Positions 1 through 9,299 are shown, numbered from the stretch's first letter. The stretch: 64,000 nt of DNA from Glycomyces sp. TRM65418 (GCF_019710475.1 NZ_JAJFAX010000001.1:930001-994000); one strand, 5' to 3'. The notes: generated by a model from the letters alone, not told the origin. Made by a program: numbers and translations.

Positions 1-288
1 TGCCAGGTGCGGGTCGTGCTGACCGATAAGGACGAGAACGCTCCGGCCTGGATCGAGCGGGCGCTGGGCGACGCGAACGTGCGGATCCACGGGGCGCACC
101 GCAACAAGTTCATCGTCGTGGAGGCGCAGTTCGGGGACCGGCGCCAGGCCCTGGTGTGGACCGGCACGCACAACCTGACCGCGAACTCGCTGCAGCAGAC
201 CGACGACAACATCCTCCAGGTCGCCGACCAGGAGGTCGCGGAGCTGTACGCGCAGTTCTTCCAGCGGTTGTGGCAGGGCGCGCGCTGA
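1..288 (+). CDS. Phospholipase D-like domain protein, C-terminal fragment
   Basis: Only the last 95 residues are in the window; the frame is open at base 1, so the gene starts upstream. The segment resembles the second half-site of phospholipase D superfamily proteins: a histidine/lysine block (GAHRNKFIVVE) followed about 15 residues later by WTGTHNLT, the usual G(S/T)xN element, and a TDDNILQ tail. The His-Lys spacing is one residue longer than the canonical HxK and Glu replaces the usual Asp, so activity cannot be taken for granted. A strong hairpin follows the stop. Substrate and location cannot be judged from this fragment. Confidence 0.7.
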   Translation, partial: CQVRVVLTDKDENAPAWIERALGDANVRIHGAHRNKFIVVEAQFGDRRQALVWTGTHNLTANSLQQTDDNILQVADQEVAELYAQFFQRLWQGAR

Positions 289-293
289 CGCGG

Positions 294-325
294 GACGGGG
301 AGGGGCCGAGCGGCCCCTCCCCGTC
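294..325. terminator. Bidirectional terminator hairpin
   Basis: A 14-bp perfect stem (294-307 with 312-325, loop GAGC) lies between the convergent ends of the PLD-like gene and the sugar permease gene. It has no long T-tract, as is common in high-GC actinomycetes. It probably serves both strands. Confidence 0.75.
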
Positions 326-343
326 TGCGTGTTCGTCCGGTGC

Positions 344-1288
344 TCAGCCCTTGACCGAGCCTGCGAGCAGCCCGCGCACGAAGTAGCGCTGGAGCAGCAG
401 GAAGACCACGAGCGGCACGATGATCGCGATGAAGGCCGCGGCGGGAAGCCGCGTCCAGCCGAAGCCCCAGGTCCCGGCCATGTCGCCGAGGACGGCGGTG
501 AGCGGCCGGGTGGCCTCGCCGGGGGCGAAGGTGCGGCCGACGAGGAAGTCGTTCCACACCCACAGGAACTGGAAGATCGCGATGGACGCCAGCGCCGGGG
601 TCACCAGCGGCAGGACCACCTTGCGGAATATCTGCGAGTGGGTCGCGCCGTCGATGCGGGCGGCCTCCATGACGTCTCCGGGAAGCTCGCGCATGAAGTT
701 GTGCAGCAGGAAGATCGCCAGTGGGAGGCCGAAGATCGAGTGCGCGATCCAGACTTGCACGATCGTGTAGACGCCGTCGAGGTCCCATGCGGGCATGAGC
801 GTGAAGTCGCCGATGTGCAGGCCGCGGCTGAAGATGGACAGCAGCGGGATGAGCGCCATCTGGAGCGGGACGACCTGGAGGGCGAAGATGCCGATGTACA
901 GGGCGTTCCGACCCCGGAAGTTGATCCACGACAGGGCGTAGGCGGCCAGCGCGGCGAACGTGACCGGCACGAGCACGCCGATGATCGTGATGACGACCGT
1001 GTTGATCAGGTTGACGAAGAGCCCGCCGCCCTGGGAGTCCGAGTAGAGGACGTAGTTGTAGTTGTAGAGGCTGATCTCGGGATCGGTGAAGAAGGTCCAC
1101 CACCCGGAGGTGCGGATCTCCTGGTCGGGCCGCAGCGAGTTGATGAACAGCCCGAAGGTGGGAATCGTCCACAGTACGGCGATGAGGAGGGCGACGACGC
1201 TGGCGACCCGGCTGGACAGCATCCGGCGCAGGCGGTCGCCGCGGGTCTCGCCGATGCGTGCGGCCTGCTCGCGTGCTGCGGCGGTCAT
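344..1288 (-). CDS. Sugar ABC transporter permease (MalG/AglG type)
   Basis: A 314-residue inner-membrane permease of a carbohydrate importer. It has six predicted membrane segments and the cytoplasmic EAA loop MEAARIDGATHSQIF followed by VVLPL near the C-terminus, the ATPase docking site. The segment FINSLRPDQEIRTSGWW after the first membrane span is typical of the AglG-like branch (alpha-glucoside importers). The start is an ATG overlapping the stop of the upstream permease in an ATGA junction, which indicates translational coupling; longer in-frame extensions run over that gene and are not used. No ATPase gene is nearby, so a shared MsiK-type ATPase is inferred. Confidence 0.9.
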   Translation of the reverse strand: MTAAAREQAARIGETRGDRLRRMLSSRVASVVALLIAVLWTIPTFGLFINSLRPDQEIRTSGWWTFFTDPEISLYNYNYVLYSDSQGGGLFVNLINTVVITIIGVLVPVTFAALAAYALSWINFRGRNALYIGIFALQVVPLQMALIPLLSIFSRGLHIGDFTLMPAWDLDGVYTIVQVWIAHSIFGLPLAIFLLHNFMRELPGDVMEAARIDGATHSQIFRKVVLPLVTPALASIAIFQFLWVWNDFLVGRTFAPGEATRPLTAVLGDMAGTWGFGWTRLPAAAFIAIIVPLVVFLLLQRYFVRGLLAGSVKG

Positions 1289-2262
1289 CGGGCCTCCAGT
1301 TCTTGGCGCCGCATGTTGCGCACCTGGTAGATGACGACGGGGACGACGAGCAGGAACAGCAGCACGGCCAGGGTGGCGCCGCGGCCGTCGTTGTTGAGGC
1401 GGAAGGCCTGCTCGACCATGTTGTGGGCGAGGACGTCGGTGCCGTAATGGCCTTGGGTCATGGCGCGCACGATGTCGAAGAGCTTGAGCGTGGCGATGAA
1501 GACGGTGACGGCGACGACGACGATGGCCGAGCGGATCGAGGGGACCGTGATGTTCCAGAAGATCTGCGCGGGTTTGGCGCCGTCGATGCGTGCGGCCTCG
1601 ATCATCTCGATCGGCACGCCCTTGAGCGCGGCGGAGAGGACCACGGTGGCGAAGCCGACCTCGATCCAGATGAGGACGACCATGAGCAGGAAGTTGTTCA
1701 TGGGGAACTCGGTGAGCCAGTTGACCGGCTGGAGCCCGAGGCCGCGGAGCACCGCGTTGAGCAGGCCGATCTGGTTCTCGCCGGTGCCGCTGTACTGGTA
1801 GACGAACTTCCAGATGATGGAGGCGCCCACGAAGGAGATGCCCATGGGGAGGAAGACCAGGGCCTTGTAGACGCGCTCCCCGGTCCGGCCGTCGATGAGG
1901 ACGGCGTAGACGAGGCCGAGCGCGGTCGACAGCAGCGGGACGACGATGATCCACAGTGCGGTGTTGATGAGGATCTGCAGGGCGTCGGGGTCGCTGACGG
2001 CCCAGGCGTAGTTCCGCAGGCCGACGAACTCGTCGCCCTCAGATCCGAAGAAGGACATGGCGAAGGTGCGCACGGCCGGGTAGACCAGGCCGACGAGCAG
2101 GAAGAGCACGGCCGGCGCGAGGAATACGGTGGCGACCGCTCGGTTGCGGTCGCGTCGGGAGGCCAGTTCGGCGAGTCCGTAGAGGGCCATGAGGATCGCG
2201 ACGAAGGCGATCAGGCCCACGGCGAGGAGGCCGAACCGATCGAGATAGGCGGAGATGTCCAC
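1285..2262 (-). CDS. Sugar ABC transporter permease (MalF/AglF type)
   Basis: A 325-residue membrane permease, partner of the downstream MalG-like subunit. It shows an N-terminal membrane segment, further hydrophobic spans and the EAA motif IEAARIDGAKPAQIFWNI near the C-terminus. It follows the binding-protein gene after a 134-bp spacer carrying a strong hairpin and overlaps the next permease by four bases. The order binding protein, MalF-like, MalG-like is the standard layout of CUT1 sugar importers. Sequence style is closest to AglF (alpha-glucosides), but the neighbouring GH1 enzyme suggests beta-glucosides; the substrate is unresolved. Confidence 0.9.
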   Translation of the reverse strand: MDISAYLDRFGLLAVGLIAFVAILMALYGLAELASRRDRNRAVATVFLAPAVLFLLVGLVYPAVRTFAMSFFGSEGDEFVGLRNYAWAVSDPDALQILINTALWIIVVPLLSTALGLVYAVLIDGRTGERVYKALVFLPMGISFVGASIIWKFVYQYSGTGENQIGLLNAVLRGLGLQPVNWLTEFPMNNFLLMVVLIWIEVGFATVVLSAALKGVPIEMIEAARIDGAKPAQIFWNITVPSIRSAIVVVAVTVFIATLKLFDIVRAMTQGHYGTDVLAHNMVEQAFRLNNDGRGATLAVLLFLLVVPVVIYQVRNMRRQELEAR

Positions 2263-2326
2263 GTTTGAGTGACTCCAGTCGTCTGTGCCAATGTACGGCT
2301 CGCGAGCGTCACCGAGGGGGCAATGG

Positions 2327-2357
2327 GCCGAGCGGGGCCTGACCGGCCCCGCTCGGC
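2327..2357 (-). terminator. Intercistronic hairpin between binding protein and permeases
   Basis: A 13-bp perfect stem (2327-2339 with 2345-2357, 5-base loop) sits 39 bases after the binding-protein stop and before the permease pair. In sugar ABC operons such hairpins often act as partial terminators or 3' stabilisers that leave the binding protein in excess over the permeases; that role here is inference. Confidence 0.65.
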
Positions 2358-2396
2358 TTCTCGATTGCTACACGGGTCTGCTACACGGGCCGGATC

Positions 2397-3728
2397 CTAC
2401 GGCCAGGAGGCTTCGATGTCGTCGGCCATCTGCTGGGCGGTCTTGTCGCCGCTGACCCACTGGACCACGCCGGTCCAGAAGGCGGAGGCGCCGACTTCAC
2501 CCGGCATGAGGTCGGAGCCGTCGAAGCGGACGGTGACCTCGGGGTCGATCAGGATCTCGGTCGCGAACTGGTTGATCGGCGTGGTGGCGTTGGACGGGTC
2601 GACGCCCTGGTGGGCGGTGCTCCACGGGCCGGTCTGGAGACGGGCGTTGTGGTAGAGCTCCGAGGCCAGGAACTGGCGGACCATCTCGGTGGACTCGGAG
2701 TCGTCGAACGCGGCCACGAACTCGCCGCCGACGAGCATGGTGTTGTCGGTGTCGTTGGTCTCCGGGAAGCGGAACGCGAAGACGTCGCCGTCCTCGGCCA
2801 CGTTGGTGCCCTCGGGCCACATGGCGCCGTAGAAGGACGCCTGGCGGTGCAGCGCGCAGCCGCCGTCGAGGATCGGGTAACCGGCCTCCTGGAAGGCGGT
2901 GGCGCTGATGGTGTCGGTGCCGCCGTAGACGTACTCGTCGTTGGTGAGGATCGTGCCGGCCTTCTCGATGGCGGTGACGATCTGCGGGTCGTTGAACGGG
3001 ATCTCGTGGTTGACCCACTGGTCGTACAGGTCGGTGCTCTCGCGGAGGACGATGTCCTCGATCCAGTCGGTGCCCGGCCAGCCGGTGGCGCCGCCGGACT
3101 CGAAGCCGACGCACCAGGGCTGGATGCCGTCCGCGACCATCTGGTCGGAGAGGGCGATCAGCTCGTCCCACGTGGCCGGGACCTCGTAGCCGTTGTCGGC
3201 GAAGTAGCCCGGCGAGTACCAGATGAACGACTTCGCGTTCGACGAGTGCGGGGCCGCGTAGAGCGTGCCGTCGATGGTGGCGTAGTTGAGCCAGTCCTCG
3301 GACCAGCCTTCGGTGGCGAGCGCGCTGACCTCTTCGGAGGCCGGCACCAGGTCGGCGGCGAAGGCGGACATGAGGCCCGGCTGCGGGAACAGCGCGATGT
3401 CGGGGGCGTTGCCGCCGTCGACGCGGATCGCCATGTCGGCTTCGAACTCGCCGGTGCCCTCGTATTCGATCTTGGCGCCCGTGCAGGATTCGAAGTAGCT
3501 CCAGGCCTCCATCATCTCGTCGGCCTCGGTGTCCCGGATAGAGCCCAGAATCGTGACGGTCTCGCCTTCGAGGTCGCCGTACTGCTCGTAGTTGGCGCAG
3601 TCGGTGGCGTCGTCCGGGACCGCGCCGCGGTCCTCGCCTTCGTCCTCGGGTGCGCCGCACGCCGCCGCGGCGAGCGCGATCGCACTGGCGGCAGCCGCAA
3701 GGCAGGAGATTCTTCGTGTCTTGCTCAT
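2397..3728 (-). CDS. Sugar ABC transporter substrate-binding lipoprotein (AglE-like)
   Basis: A 443-residue extracytoplasmic binding protein. The N-terminus has a basic start (MSKTRR), a hydrophobic Ala-rich core and a lipobox-like LAAAAC, so the mature protein would be lipid-anchored at that Cys. The mature region opens with GETVTILGS and carries [20 protein letters not shown] followed by PQPGL, the signature style of AglE-like alpha-glucoside binding proteins of the CUT1 class. It is the first gene of a three-gene minus-strand unit and is divergent from a GH1 glucosidase across a 330-bp regulatory region. The ligand is probably a glucose-containing oligosaccharide. Confidence 0.88.
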   Translation of the reverse strand: MSKTRRISCLAAAASAIALAAAACGAPEDEGEDRGAVPDDATDCANYEQYGDLEGETVTILGSIRDTEADEMMEAWSYFESCTGAKIEYEGTGEFEADMAIRVDGGNAPDIALFPQPGLMSAFAADLVPASEEVSALATEGWSEDWLNYATIDGTLYAAPHSSNAKSFIWYSPGYFADNGYEVPATWDELIALSDQMVADGIQPWCVGFESGGATGWPGTDWIEDIVLRESTDLYDQWVNHEIPFNDPQIVTAIEKAGTILTNDEYVYGGTDTISATAFQEAGYPILDGGCALHRQASFYGAMWPEGTNVAEDGDVFAFRFPETNDTDNTMLVGGEFVAAFDDSESTEMVRQFLASELYHNARLQTGPWSTAHQGVDPSNATTPINQFATEILIDPEVTVRFDGSDLMPGEVGASAFWTGVVQWVSGDKTAQQMADDIEASWP

Positions 3729-3860
3729 CGGGGTTTCCCTCTCTTCGCTGGTTCCGTGCTCCGGACGAGTCCGACTGCCTCCCTGCCCCGACCCTGCGCG
3801 GAACCGCTCTCACCGGTTCCGCCCCTGGTGGGACTGCCTCACCCGCCTTGGAGCAACGCT

Positions 3861-3905
3861 GGCAATGGTGCTCTGGGTAACACTCAATGTCAAGTGTGCA
3901 TTGCC
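3861..3905. promoter_or_regulatory. Nested inverted repeat in divergent sugar promoter
   Basis: GGCAATG at 3861-3867 and its exact complement CATTGCC at 3899-3905 flank a second inverted repeat, ACACT (3880-3884) and AGTGT (3893-3897). The two share nearly the same centre. The 3729-4058 gap contains no gene, so this may be an operator for the ABC/GH1 pair. The regulator is unknown. Confidence 0.4.
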
Positions 3906-3954
3906 GAATCGTTACTGGTTGGCATTGGATCGATATCTCTCGGCACCGATGTCA

Positions 3955-3968
3955 TGGGAGCGATACCA
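3955..3968. promoter_or_regulatory. CebR-like (LacI family) operator
   Basis: The 14-mer TGGGAGCGATACCA matches the CebR operator of Streptomyces (TGGGAGCGCTCCCA) at 12 of 14 positions. It lies 91 bases upstream of the GH1 start in the divergent region. CebR represses cello-oligosaccharide uptake and beta-glucosidase genes in Streptomyces, which fits a GH1 gene next to a sugar importer. No LacI gene is in the window. Confidence 0.55.
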
Positions 3969-4058
3969 ATGACGTATCATTCCGGGGCCCGGCAACTCGT
4001 TTCCGTCCGCGTCTGCGACGCCTGCTCGCGGACGCACCGCCGAGAAAGGTGTCATCCG

Positions 4059-5405
4059 ATGACGCAGCTGACCTTCCCCGAGGGCTTCCTGTGGGGAACC
4101 GCCACGGCCTCCTATCAGATCGAGGGCGCTGTCAGCGAGGACGGACGGGGTCCCTCGATCTGGGACACGTTCGCCGACACGCCGGGCAAGACCTGGCGCG
4201 GCCAGACGGGCCGCGTCGCCTGCGACCACTACCACCGCGTCGACGAGGACATCGCGCTGATGACCTCGCTCGGCGTCGACACCTACCGGTTCTCGATCGC
4301 CTGGCCGCGCATCCAGCCCGACGGCACCGGACCGGTCAACCTCCGGGGCCTCGACTTCTACGACCGGCTCGTCGACAAGCTGGTCGCCGCCGGCATCAAG
4401 CCGATGCCGACGCTCTACCACTGGGACCTGCCGCAGGGCTTCGAGGACCGCGGGGGCTGGCCCGAGCGCGAGACCGCCGAGCGCTTCGGCGACTACGCCG
4501 CGATCGTCGGCGCGCGCCTGGCCGACCGCGTCCACACCTGGTGGACCCTGAACGAGCCGTGGTGCTCGGCCTTCCTCGGCTACGGCAACGGCCACCACGC
4601 GCCGGGCCGCACCGAGCCGGTCGCGGCGCTCGCCGCGGCCCACCACCTCAACCTCGCCCACGGCCTCGCCGTGCAGGCGCTGCGCACCGCCGGGGCCGGG
4701 CAGATCTCGATCGCGCTCAACCCGACCCAGTGCCGCGGCGACGAGGAGGCCGTGCGGATCGTCGACGGGCTCGCGAACCGGGTCTTCTTCGACCCGATCC
4801 TCAAGGGCGAATATCCCGCCGAGATGATGGAGCGGACCGCGCACCACACCGACTGGTCCTTCGTGCGGGAAGGCGACCTCGACCGGATCCACCAGCCGAT
4901 CGACCTGCTCGGGATCAACTACTACAACCCGACCTGGCTGCGGATGAACCCGGACGCGCCCGAGTCGGACGTGCAGCCCGGTTCGGCCGGCATCGAGACA
5001 TGGACCCCCGAGGAGCTGCCGGTCACCGACATGGGCTGGCCGATCGAGGCGTCCGGCCTGACGGACCTGCTCGTGCGCATCCACAAGGACTACGGCGTGC
5101 CGACCATGGTCACCGAGAACGGCGCGGCCTATCCGACCGGCCCCGGCGAGGACGGCGAGGTGGACGACGTCGAGCGCGTCGCCTACCTGCGCGGGCACAT
5201 CGCCGCGGTCCACGACGCGATCGAGGCCGGCGCGGACGTGCGCGGCTACACCGCCTGGTCCCTCATGGACAACTTCGAGTGGGCCTTCGGCTACGACAAG
5301 CGCTTCGGCCTCGTCCACGTCGACTACACCACCCAGCGGCGCACCCCGAAGGCCAGCGCCGGGTTCTACGCCGACGTCATCGCGAAGCACGGCCTGGAGC
5401 GGTAA
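4059..5405 (+). CDS. GH1 family beta-glucosidase
   Basis: A 448-residue cytoplasmic glycoside hydrolase of family 1, which removes terminal beta-linked glucose from oligosaccharides with retention. The N-terminal [15 protein letters not shown] is the family signature. Acid/base Glu166 is in TLNEPW and nucleophile Glu353 in VTENGAAY. No signal peptide is seen. The ATG is chosen because an AGAAAGGTG ribosome-binding site lies 8 bases upstream; longer in-frame extensions reach far into the divergent binding-protein gene. Divergence from the importer and the CebR-like site suggest it processes the imported sugar. Its 3' end is overlapped antisense by a stop-less TenI-like frame. Confidence 0.93.
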   Translation: MTQLTFPEGFLWGTATASYQIEGAVSEDGRGPSIWDTFADTPGKTWRGQTGRVACDHYHRVDEDIALMTSLGVDTYRFSIAWPRIQPDGTGPVNLRGLDFYDRLVDKLVAAGIKPMPTLYHWDLPQGFEDRGGWPERETAERFGDYAAIVGARLADRVHTWWTLNEPWCSAFLGYGNGHHAPGRTEPVAALAAAHHLNLAHGLAVQALRTAGAGQISIALNPTQCRGDEEAVRIVDGLANRVFFDPILKGEYPAEMMERTAHHTDWSFVREGDLDRIHQPIDLLGINYYNPTWLRMNPDAPESDVQPGSAGIETWTPEELPVTDMGWPIEASGLTDLLVRIHKDYGVPTMVTENGAAYPTGPGEDGEVDDVERVAYLRGHIAAVHDAIEAGADVRGYTAWSLMDNFEWAFGYDKRFGLVHVDYTTQRRTPKASAGFYADVIAKHGLER

Positions 5406-5972
5406 CGCCAGCGCGGCCCGGAGCCCGCGCACCGCGCGCTCCGGGTCGGCGGCGCGCATGACCGCGCCCATGACCGCGACCCCGGCCGCACCCGCCTCCC
5501 GTGCGGCCCGGGCCCGGTCGGGGCCCTGCACGCCGCCGAGCGCGTACACCGGGACCGGGCTCGCCGCGCACACCTCACCGAGCGCGGCGAGCCCGATCGC
5601 CGGCCCGTAGCCGGGCTTCGACTCGCTGGCCCAGACGGGCGAGTACGTGCAGTAGTCGAGGCCGGGGTCGATCGGCTCCCCGGCGTGGACGGAGCGCCCC
5701 AGCAGCGCCGGACGAGGCTCCGGCACCGGGAACCGCGCCGAGAGGTGCGCGGCGGCGACGGGTTCGAGCGGATCGGCCACGATGAGCAGGCCCCCGGCGG
5801 CGTCGAGCAGCGGCCGCAGCGCTGCGGCCAGCATGGACCGCTCCTCCCACGGCAGGTGCTTGTCGCGCAGCACGAGCGCGAACGGCCCGCCGCGCAGCGC
5901 GAGCGCCACCTGCGCGGCCGGCGGCCTGGGGCACCGCGGAAGGTCTGAGACGACGAGCAGCCGGTGTTCCAC
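5406..5972 (-). CDS. TenI/ThiE-like (thiamine phosphate synthase family) protein, no natural stop
   Basis: From a GTG at 5972 the frame encodes a compact TIM-barrel-like protein of about 189 residues. It has ALVLRDKHLP near residue 34, SESKPGYGPAIGLAAL in the middle and VYALGGVQG followed by AGVAVMGAVM near the end, all typical of ThiE/TenI proteins. The barrel ends at about 5406, but no stop follows: the frame stays open to 3912, antisense through the whole GH1 gene (686 codons in total). Frames offset by one base stop at 5377 or 5366, so a frameshift near the 3' end or a lost stop is likely. The coordinates given cover only the recognisable domain. Confidence 0.65.
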
Positions 5973-6114
5973 GCCCCGACCCTAGCCGCGAGCGGCCGGT
6001 GGGGCGGAAGTTCCCTTGCGCCCGGCTCACCGTTGCCTCCCGGTTTTAACGCTTATGTATCGTTCCACGTCCTGAACTTGCGTAATTCACGACACAGGTG
6101 CGAAACTTCATTGG

Positions 6115-6897
6115 ATGAACATCGGCGATCAAATCAACGTGCTGCGCACCGAAGGGGAGCGGATCGCTGTCGCTGGTGGGGAACTCGCGCTCAACGCGGG
6201 CGTGCCCACCTGCCCGGGCTGGAACGTCAAGGACCTCTTGACCCACATCGGGACCGTCCATCGATGGGCGGCGGCGATCGTGGGCGAAGCGTTGCCTTAC
6301 GATCCACGGAAACAGGACTTCCAGCGTCTGGTGGGGCCCTACCCCCACGACGACCTGCTGGTCGACTGGGTCCGCGAAGGGCTCCTGCGGCTCGTGGCCA
6401 CCCTGGAATCCGCACCCAGCGGACTCCAGTGCTGGCAGATGTTCCCCTCCGAGTCCGCGCGCCGCTTCTGGGTCCGCAGGCAGGCCCACGAGACCACCAT
6501 CCACCGCGTCGACGCCGAACAGGCCCGAGGCGACGAGATATCACCGGTCGGCCCCGAATTCGCGGCCGACGGCATCGACGAGCTGCTGCTGGGCTTCCAC
6601 GGCAGGCCGTCGAGCCGGGTGCGGGCGCTGCGTCCGTCAGTGCTCCACATCCACGCCACCGATCTGCCGCCGGGACGCGGCGACTGGTACATCCACCCCA
6701 CCGACACGGGCCCGCTCGTGACGTTCAGCGAGGTCGAGACCCCGCACTGCGTCATCGAGGGCCCGGTGGAGCTGCTGTACCTGGCGCTGTGGAACCGACT
6801 GCCGTTCGACGACCTGTCCGTCCAAGGAGACCCGGCACTGCTCCACTTGTGGCGCAATTACTCCGCGGTCCGATGGGTCGATCCCGTAGACGTATGA
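6115..6897 (+). CDS. Maleylpyruvate isomerase family, mycothiol-dependent enzyme-like protein
   Basis: A 260-residue protein of the actinobacterial family with a DinB-like four-helix N-terminal domain. The opening region has PTCPGWNVKDLLTHIGTVHRW (about residues 31-51), which carries the family's first conserved histidine, and HETTIHRVDAE further on, which carries others. Members bind divalent metal and several use mycothiol as cofactor; the true substrate is unknown for most. No clear Shine-Dalgarno precedes the ATG. It is divergent from the TenI-like gene and stands alone. Confidence 0.8.
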   Translation: MNIGDQINVLRTEGERIAVAGGELALNAGVPTCPGWNVKDLLTHIGTVHRWAAAIVGEALPYDPRKQDFQRLVGPYPHDDLLVDWVREGLLRLVATLESAPSGLQCWQMFPSESARRFWVRRQAHETTIHRVDAEQARGDEISPVGPEFAADGIDELLLGFHGRPSSRVRALRPSVLHIHATDLPPGRGDWYIHPTDTGPLVTFSEVETPHCVIEGPVELLYLALWNRLPFDDLSVQGDPALLHLWRNYSAVRWVDPVDV

Positions 6898-7088
6898 CTG
6901 ATGCTGACACACCGCGACTGGAGCGCAACAGTATGAAGCCGCAGCTGAACGACCACTGAACATCCGAATTGTCCGCCCTGAACCGTGCAGGGCGCCTCAG
7001 GCGCTCTGCACCGCCCCGTGGACGTCGTGGCGCTCGACGGCGCACCGGTTCCGCCGAAACCGGTTCGGGAACTCGTAAGCTCACCAAC

Positions 7089-8369
7089 GTGAACCAGGCC
7101 TTCGTGAAGCACAGTCATGCCGTTCCGAACGACGCCGTCCCCCGCGCCGCACTGTGGATCCTGGTCCCGGCCGCGGCCCTGACGGTCCTCGGGCTGATCC
7201 TCCTGTGGCCCCAGGGGGTCGAGGACGCCACCGCCCCCGACGCCTTCGGCACCGAGGTGGACGGCCACGTCCTCTCCGTGCACGAGACCGAATGCGACGA
7301 GGCGGACCCGGCGCTCAACGAGCAGCTCCAGGCCACCGTCTGCGGCGACGTGGTCGTCCGGATCACCAGCGGCGAGCAGTCCGGCGAGGAGACCGTCGTC
7401 GACATCCCGACCGGCCCGGGCGCGCCGGTGGTCGAGCCCGGCGACGACGTCATCCTCATCTACACGCCCGACTCGGTCTCCGGCCAGCAGTACCACATCA
7501 TCGACCACGACCGGGCCGGCGCGCTGTGGGCGCTCGCGGTCGCGTTCGCGCTCGCGGTGGTCGCGTTCGGCCGCTGGAAGGGCCTGCGGTCCCTCGCCGC
7601 CCTGAGCGTGACCTTCGCGGTGGTGCTCCTGTTCATGGTGCCGGCGATCCTCGACGGGTCCTCGCCGATCCTCGTGGCGGTCGTCGGCTCGGCGGCGATC
7701 ATGCTCGTGTCCCTCTACCTGGGCCACGGCTGGAACCGGACCACGACCGTGGCCGTCGTGGGGACGCTCGCGTCCCTGGTCGTCACCGTGCTGCTGGCCG
7801 AGGCGGCCGTGCGGCTCACGATGCTCAACGGGGTCCTGGACGAGAACACCACCAACCTGGCGCTCCAGTACCCGATCGACATGTCCGGGCTGCTCCTGGC
7901 GGGCATCCTCATCGGCTCGCTCGGCGTCATCGACGACGTGACGATCTCGCAGGCGGCCACGGTCGACGAGGTCGCCAAGGCCAACCCGAAGTGGGGCTCG
8001 GCGCGCCTGTTCACCTCGGGCATGCGGGTCGGCCGCGACCACCTCACCTCGGTCGTGAACACGCTCGTGCTCGCGTACGCGGGCGCGTCGCTGCCGCTGC
8101 TGGTCCTCATCGCCGCCGCGAACCGGCCCCTGGAGCAGGTGCTCACGAGCCAGACCATCGCCACCGAGATCGTGCGGTCCGTCGCCGGCACGCTCGGCCT
8201 CATCGCCGCCGTCCCCATCACCACGTGGCTCGCCGCATACCTGGCGCGCCGGCGACCGAAGCCGAAGGGCCCCAAGGAGAAGGAACCGAAGCGCCCCCGG
8301 CCCGAACCCGACGCGGTGGCCTCGTGGGACGAGGACGAGTCCCCGTACCCGCCCTCGCACCTGCGCTAG
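7089..8369 (+). CDS. YibE/F family membrane protein
   Basis: A 426-residue integral membrane protein. A single N-terminal membrane span (about residues 15-38) is followed by an extracytoplasmic region of about 100 residues and then six or seven hydrophobic spans, with the conserved GSLGVIDDVTISQA in the second half. It ends in a charged, Pro/Lys-rich tail. This matches the YibE/F-like family, whose function is not firmly known. The GTG is preferred over a longer extension because it places the first membrane span near the start. Its stop shares the self-complementary CTAG with the convergent LysR gene. Confidence 0.82.
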   Translation: MNQAFVKHSHAVPNDAVPRAALWILVPAAALTVLGLILLWPQGVEDATAPDAFGTEVDGHVLSVHETECDEADPALNEQLQATVCGDVVVRITSGEQSGEETVVDIPTGPGAPVVEPGDDVILIYTPDSVSGQQYHIIDHDRAGALWALAVAFALAVVAFGRWKGLRSLAALSVTFAVVLLFMVPAILDGSSPILVAVVGSAAIMLVSLYLGHGWNRTTTVAVVGTLASLVVTVLLAEAAVRLTMLNGVLDENTTNLALQYPIDMSGLLLAGILIGSLGVIDDVTISQAATVDEVAKANPKWGSARLFTSGMRVGRDHLTSVVNTLVLAYAGASLPLLVLIAAANRPLEQVLTSQTIATEIVRSVAGTLGLIAAVPITTWLAAYLARRRPKPKGPKEKEPKRPRPEPDAVASWDEDESPYPPSHLR

Positions 8370-9286
8370 AAGCGCTCGGCCGCGACCATGAGCTTCCGGG
8401 CGGCCTGGTGCAGCGCCTGGAGCACCGTCATCACCGCCGGGCGGCCCGTCGAGGCCGTCCGGTGGACCACGTAGACCTCGCGGCCGGGCATGTCCTCGGC
8501 GATCCGGCGCACCGCCACGTCCCGGCGCTCGGCCGCGGCCATCCACGGCGCGACCGTGACCCCGAGGCCCTTGGCGACCAGCGTCAGGATCGTGTCGAGC
8601 CCCTCGAACTCCGAGACCGGCGCGCTGATGCCCTCGGCCCGCCACAGCCGCGCCAGCGCCATCCGCGAGGGCTCCCCCTCCGGGGACGCGATCCACGACT
8701 CCCCCGCGAGCTCGTGCGCCGACACGACCTCCTTGGAGGCCAGCGGATGCCGCGCCGGCAGGGCCGCCACGAGCGGGTCGTCCACGAGGTGGTGGAACGT
8801 CAGCGGCCCGGCGGTGGCGGGGCGGCGCCGACCCGACCAGTCGTCGATGAGGGCCAGGTCGATCTCGCCCGAGCGCACGCGCGCCAGCGACTCGGAGACG
8901 GTGAGCTGCTGGCGCAGCACCATCGTGAGCTCGGGGTAGCGGCGCAGGCGCCGGACGATCGGCCCGGCGAGCGCCACGGCGACCGTGGGGAACGCGGTGA
9001 GCGTGACCCGGCCGCGCGGTTCGCCCGACTCGGCGGCGAGGTCGGTCTCGGCCGCGTCGATGGCCTCCATGATCCGGGCGGTGTGGGCGACGAGGCGGCG
9101 GCCCGCGTCGGTCAGCTGCGCGGACCGGGCGGTGCGTTCGAGGAGGGACACGCCGGTCTCCTTCTCCAAGGCGGCCAACTGCTGTGAGACCGCCGAGGCG
9201 GTCTGGCCGGTCGCGGCGGCAGTGGCGGCTATCGATCCCTGGGCGGCGAATTCGTAGAGGAGCCGCAGGCGGCGCACATCGAGCAT
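8366..9286 (-). CDS. LysR family transcriptional regulator
   Basis: A 306-residue LTTR. The winged helix-turn-helix lies at residues 3-60 (RLRLLYEFAAQGSIAATAAA, then QTASAVSQQLAALEKETG), and a periplasmic-binding-protein-like effector domain follows. It is divergent from an aminotransferase gene 98 bp away, the classic LTTR arrangement, so that gene is its likely target. An inverted repeat overlapping its own start codon suggests autoregulation. The effector is unknown. Confidence 0.92.
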   Translation of the reverse strand: MLDVRRLRLLYEFAAQGSIAATAAATGQTASAVSQQLAALEKETGVSLLERTARSAQLTDAGRRLVAHTARIMEAIDAAETDLAAESGEPRGRVTLTAFPTVAVALAGPIVRRLRRYPELTMVLRQQLTVSESLARVRSGEIDLALIDDWSGRRRPATAGPLTFHHLVDDPLVAALPARHPLASKEVVSAHELAGESWIASPEGEPSRMALARLWRAEGISAPVSEFEGLDTILTLVAKGLGVTVAPWMAAAERRDVAVRRIAEDMPGREVYVVHRTASTGRPAVMTVLQALHQAARKLMVAAERF

Positions 9287-9299
9287 AAGGAAATCTTAT
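9285..9299. promoter_or_regulatory. LTTR-type inverted repeat
   Basis: ATAAG-N5-CTTAT is a perfect 5-5-5 interrupted palindrome that starts inside the LysR start codon (cat, 9284-9286). It sits in the 98-bp divergent promoter between the LysR and aminotransferase genes and is a good candidate LTTR recognition site. Confidence 0.5.

Noticed and set aside
2610-4058. Long N-terminal extension of the GH1 frame
   Set aside because: It is the antisense of the binding-protein gene and the divergent promoter; the ATG at 4059 has a good ribosome-binding site and a family-typical N-terminus.
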